From Thermoguttaceae bacterium (GTDB lineage Bacteria > Planctomycetota > Planctomycetia > Pirellulales > Thermoguttaceae), in NCBI GenBank assembly GCA_017447745.1, contig JAFSMW010000185.1, positions 1 through 54,124 on the forward strand: DNA of 54,124 bases, written 5' to 3'. Every line of letters begins with the position of its first letter. Positions within the stretch are counted from its first letter, which is position 1. Below, piece by piece: positions 52,726 to 54,124 of this stretch. The notes beneath the pieces were generated by a model. That model was not told the DNA's origin. It was given only the letters and a program-made list of their open reading frames with translations, and made no database searches. A program made the position numbers and the translations under genes.

Positions 52726-54124
52726 CTCCCACTCAATTGTTGCTGGCGGTTTGGAACTGATGTCGTAGACGACGCGGTTGACGCCTTTGACTTCGTTGAT
52801 AATTCGGGTGGAAATGGACGCCAAGATGTCGTAGGGGAGCCGGCTCCAGTCGGCGGTCATGAAATCTTCGGATGTAACGCTGCGGATAACAATCGCGTTT
52901 TCGTACGTTCGGGCGTCCCCCATAACGCCGACGGACTGCACCGGCAGGAGGACGGCAAACGTCTGTGACGTGGCGCGGTACAGGTTGGCTTTTCGGATTT
53001 CCTGAAGTAAAATGGCGTCGGCTTCGCGAATGACGTCCAGCTTTTCTTTAACGACCTCGCCCAAGCAGCGCACCGCCAGCCCGGGACCGGGGAACGGATG
53101 CCGCCAGACGATTTCTTCCGGAAGACCGAGCTGCAGTCCCAGCCGACGCACTTCGTCTTTGAACAAGTCACGCAGCGGTTCGATCAGTTCAAACCCCAGT
53201 TCCGCCGGCAGACCGCCGACGTTGTGATGCAGCTTGATTGTCGCTGCGGGGCCGTCCGGTTCGCCGCCGGATTCGATTACGTCCGGATAGAGCGTCCCCT
53301 GAGCGAGGAATTCCGCCCCTTCGACGGTTTTCGCTTCCGCCTTGAAACATTCTATAAACTCGGCGCCGATAATCTTTCGCTTTTCCTGCGGAGCTGTTAC
53401 ACCCTTGAGCCGTTCCAGAAACCGGTCTTGAGCGTAAATGACGCGCAAGTCCGTTTTGAAATGGTTGGTAAACTCGTCAATGACAAGTTTCGCCTCGTTT
53501 TTGCGAAGCAGCCCGTTGTCAACCAGAATACAGGTCAGCTTGTCGCCCAGGGCTTTGGACAGCAGCGCGGCAACGACGGCGGAATCGACCCCGCCGGAAA
53601 GACCGCAAATAACCCGCTTGTCCCCAACGCGCTGTCGAACCTGTTCGATCGTCTGTCGGGCGAAATCTTCCAGCTTCCACGTGCCGGAGCATCCGCAAAC
53701 GGTTCGAAGGAAATTCTTCAGCAGCAGCCCGCCCTCCGGCGTGTGCGTTACTTCCGGATGAAACTGCAGCCCGTAAATCGGACGCGTTTTATGCTTGACA
53801 GCCGCGATCGGGCACGACCCGGCTTGCGCCAGAGTAACAAAGGCGTCAGCAATGTTCTCGACCCGGTCTCCGTGACTCATCCAGACTTGCGTAGAGGACG
53901 GGAACCCGGCAAACAGCCCTGCGCCGTCCGTCTGGGCGGCGGGATTGACCGTTAGCTGAGCGCGACCGTACTCTCGCGTCGAGACGTTGACGACCGTTCC
54001 GCCGAACGCTTTGCTGATAAGCTGCATTCCGTAACAGATGCCCAGGATCGGCAAATCCAGCTTGAAGATGTCCGGATCGCATTGCGGCGCCCCGGCTTCG
54101 TACACGCTCGACGGTCCGCCGGAA
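52723..54124 (-). CDS. guaA: GMP synthase (5' end outside the window)
   Basis: The enzyme aminates XMP to GMP. The visible 467 codons hold the end of the SGGPSSV segment, the amidotransferase catalytic Cys in GICYGMQL, the His-Glu of the triad in [10 protein letters not shown], the ATP-pyrophosphatase loop LSGGVDSAV and the C-terminal dimerisation domain ending TIEWE. The frame is open through 54124, so only the first few tens of residues are missing. A GTG at 54105 inside the frame is not the start. Its stop abuts a heptamer repeat. Confidence 0.96.
   Translation of the reverse strand, partial: SGGPSSVYEAGAPQCDPDIFKLDLPILGICYGMQLISKAFGGTVVNVSTREYGRAQLTVNPAAQTDGAGLFAGFPSSTQVWMSHGDRVENIADAFVTLAQAGSCPIAAVKHKTRPIYGLQFHPEVTHTPEGGLLLKNFLRTVCGCSGTWKLEDFARQTIEQVRQRVGDKRVICGLSGGVDSAVVAALLSKALGDKLTCILVDNGLLRKNEAKLVIDEFTNHFKTDLRVIYAQDRFLERLKGVTAPQEKRKIIGAEFIECFKAEAKTVEGAEFLAQGTLYPDVIESGGEPDGPAATIKLHHNVGGLPAELGFELIEPLRDLFKDEVRRLGLQLGLPEEIVWRHPFPGPGLAVRCLGEVVKEKLDVIREADAILLQEIRKANLYRATSQTFAVLLPVQSVGVMGDARTYENAIVIRSVTSEDFMTADWSRLPYDILASISTRIINEVKGVNRVVYDISSKPPATIEWE

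Overview
The window looks like a piece of a mesophilic planctomycete chromosome, most like the Pirellulales/Thermoguttaceae-type lineages known from gut and anaerobic habitats. I infer this from gene content, not from a marker gene. The evidence is a protein with the planctomycete YTV repeat, a PEP-CTERM LamG surface protein, a BRCT-MerR-TPR fusion, SHD1-like plus SUMF1 architecture, a futalosine-pathway MqnA homologue, several small planctomycete-type lipoproteins, and many weak or absent Shine-Dalgarno sites. No rRNA, prophage, insertion-sequence transposase or CRISPR array is visible. There is one tRNA gene (Asn, GTT).

Layout. 1-5100: lipoprotein, a gene-poor AT-rich stretch, the YTV protein and the BRCT-MerR-TPR protein. 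5100-16200: a minus-strand run with a DUF167 protein, the PEP-CTERM LamG protein, a TrkA cluster with an uncatalogued 59-residue membrane protein, a TM2/DUF6677-like membrane protein, a TPR protein, MqnA-like and xylose isomerase. 16400-20100: tRNA-Asn, an STN-like exported protein, a SUMF1-fold protein whose C-terminus resembles a diversity-generating-retroelement variable region, and CoaE. 20300-31510 (plus): lipoprotein, a 1491-residue glycosidase-like exported protein, EpmA, an unknown 135-residue protein, an alpha/beta hydrolase, a Sel1-repeat protein and GlnRS. 31690-36827 (minus): a four-gene operon of a caspase-like protease, two paralogous membrane-anchored P-loop GTPases and a membrane-anchored partner, with a full-consensus sigma-70 promoter. 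37000-45960: MutY, SGNH hydrolase, Fmt, an RlmI-like methyltransferase, a Tat-exported TIM-barrel protein, RsmD, cyclophilin and a CheY-like regulator. 46000-54124: Dxs plus a prenyl synthase, a dense repeat island, an ankyrin protein, XseB and the 3' part of GuaA.

The best candidate for an undescribed system is the caspase/GTPase operon. It reads as a membrane-tethered NTPase switch controlling a cytosolic protease, of the kind predicted for NTP-dependent conflict or cell-suicide systems. Second is the possible retroelement-diversified C-terminus of the SUMF1 protein.

The intergenic DNA is unusually structured. Short tandem repeats with a 7-bp period occur at a dozen or so sites and have entered two reading frames without breaking them. 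At least four families of hairpin-forming interspersed elements (called A-D here) recur on both strands, and they flank the ankyrin gene as partly inverted modules.
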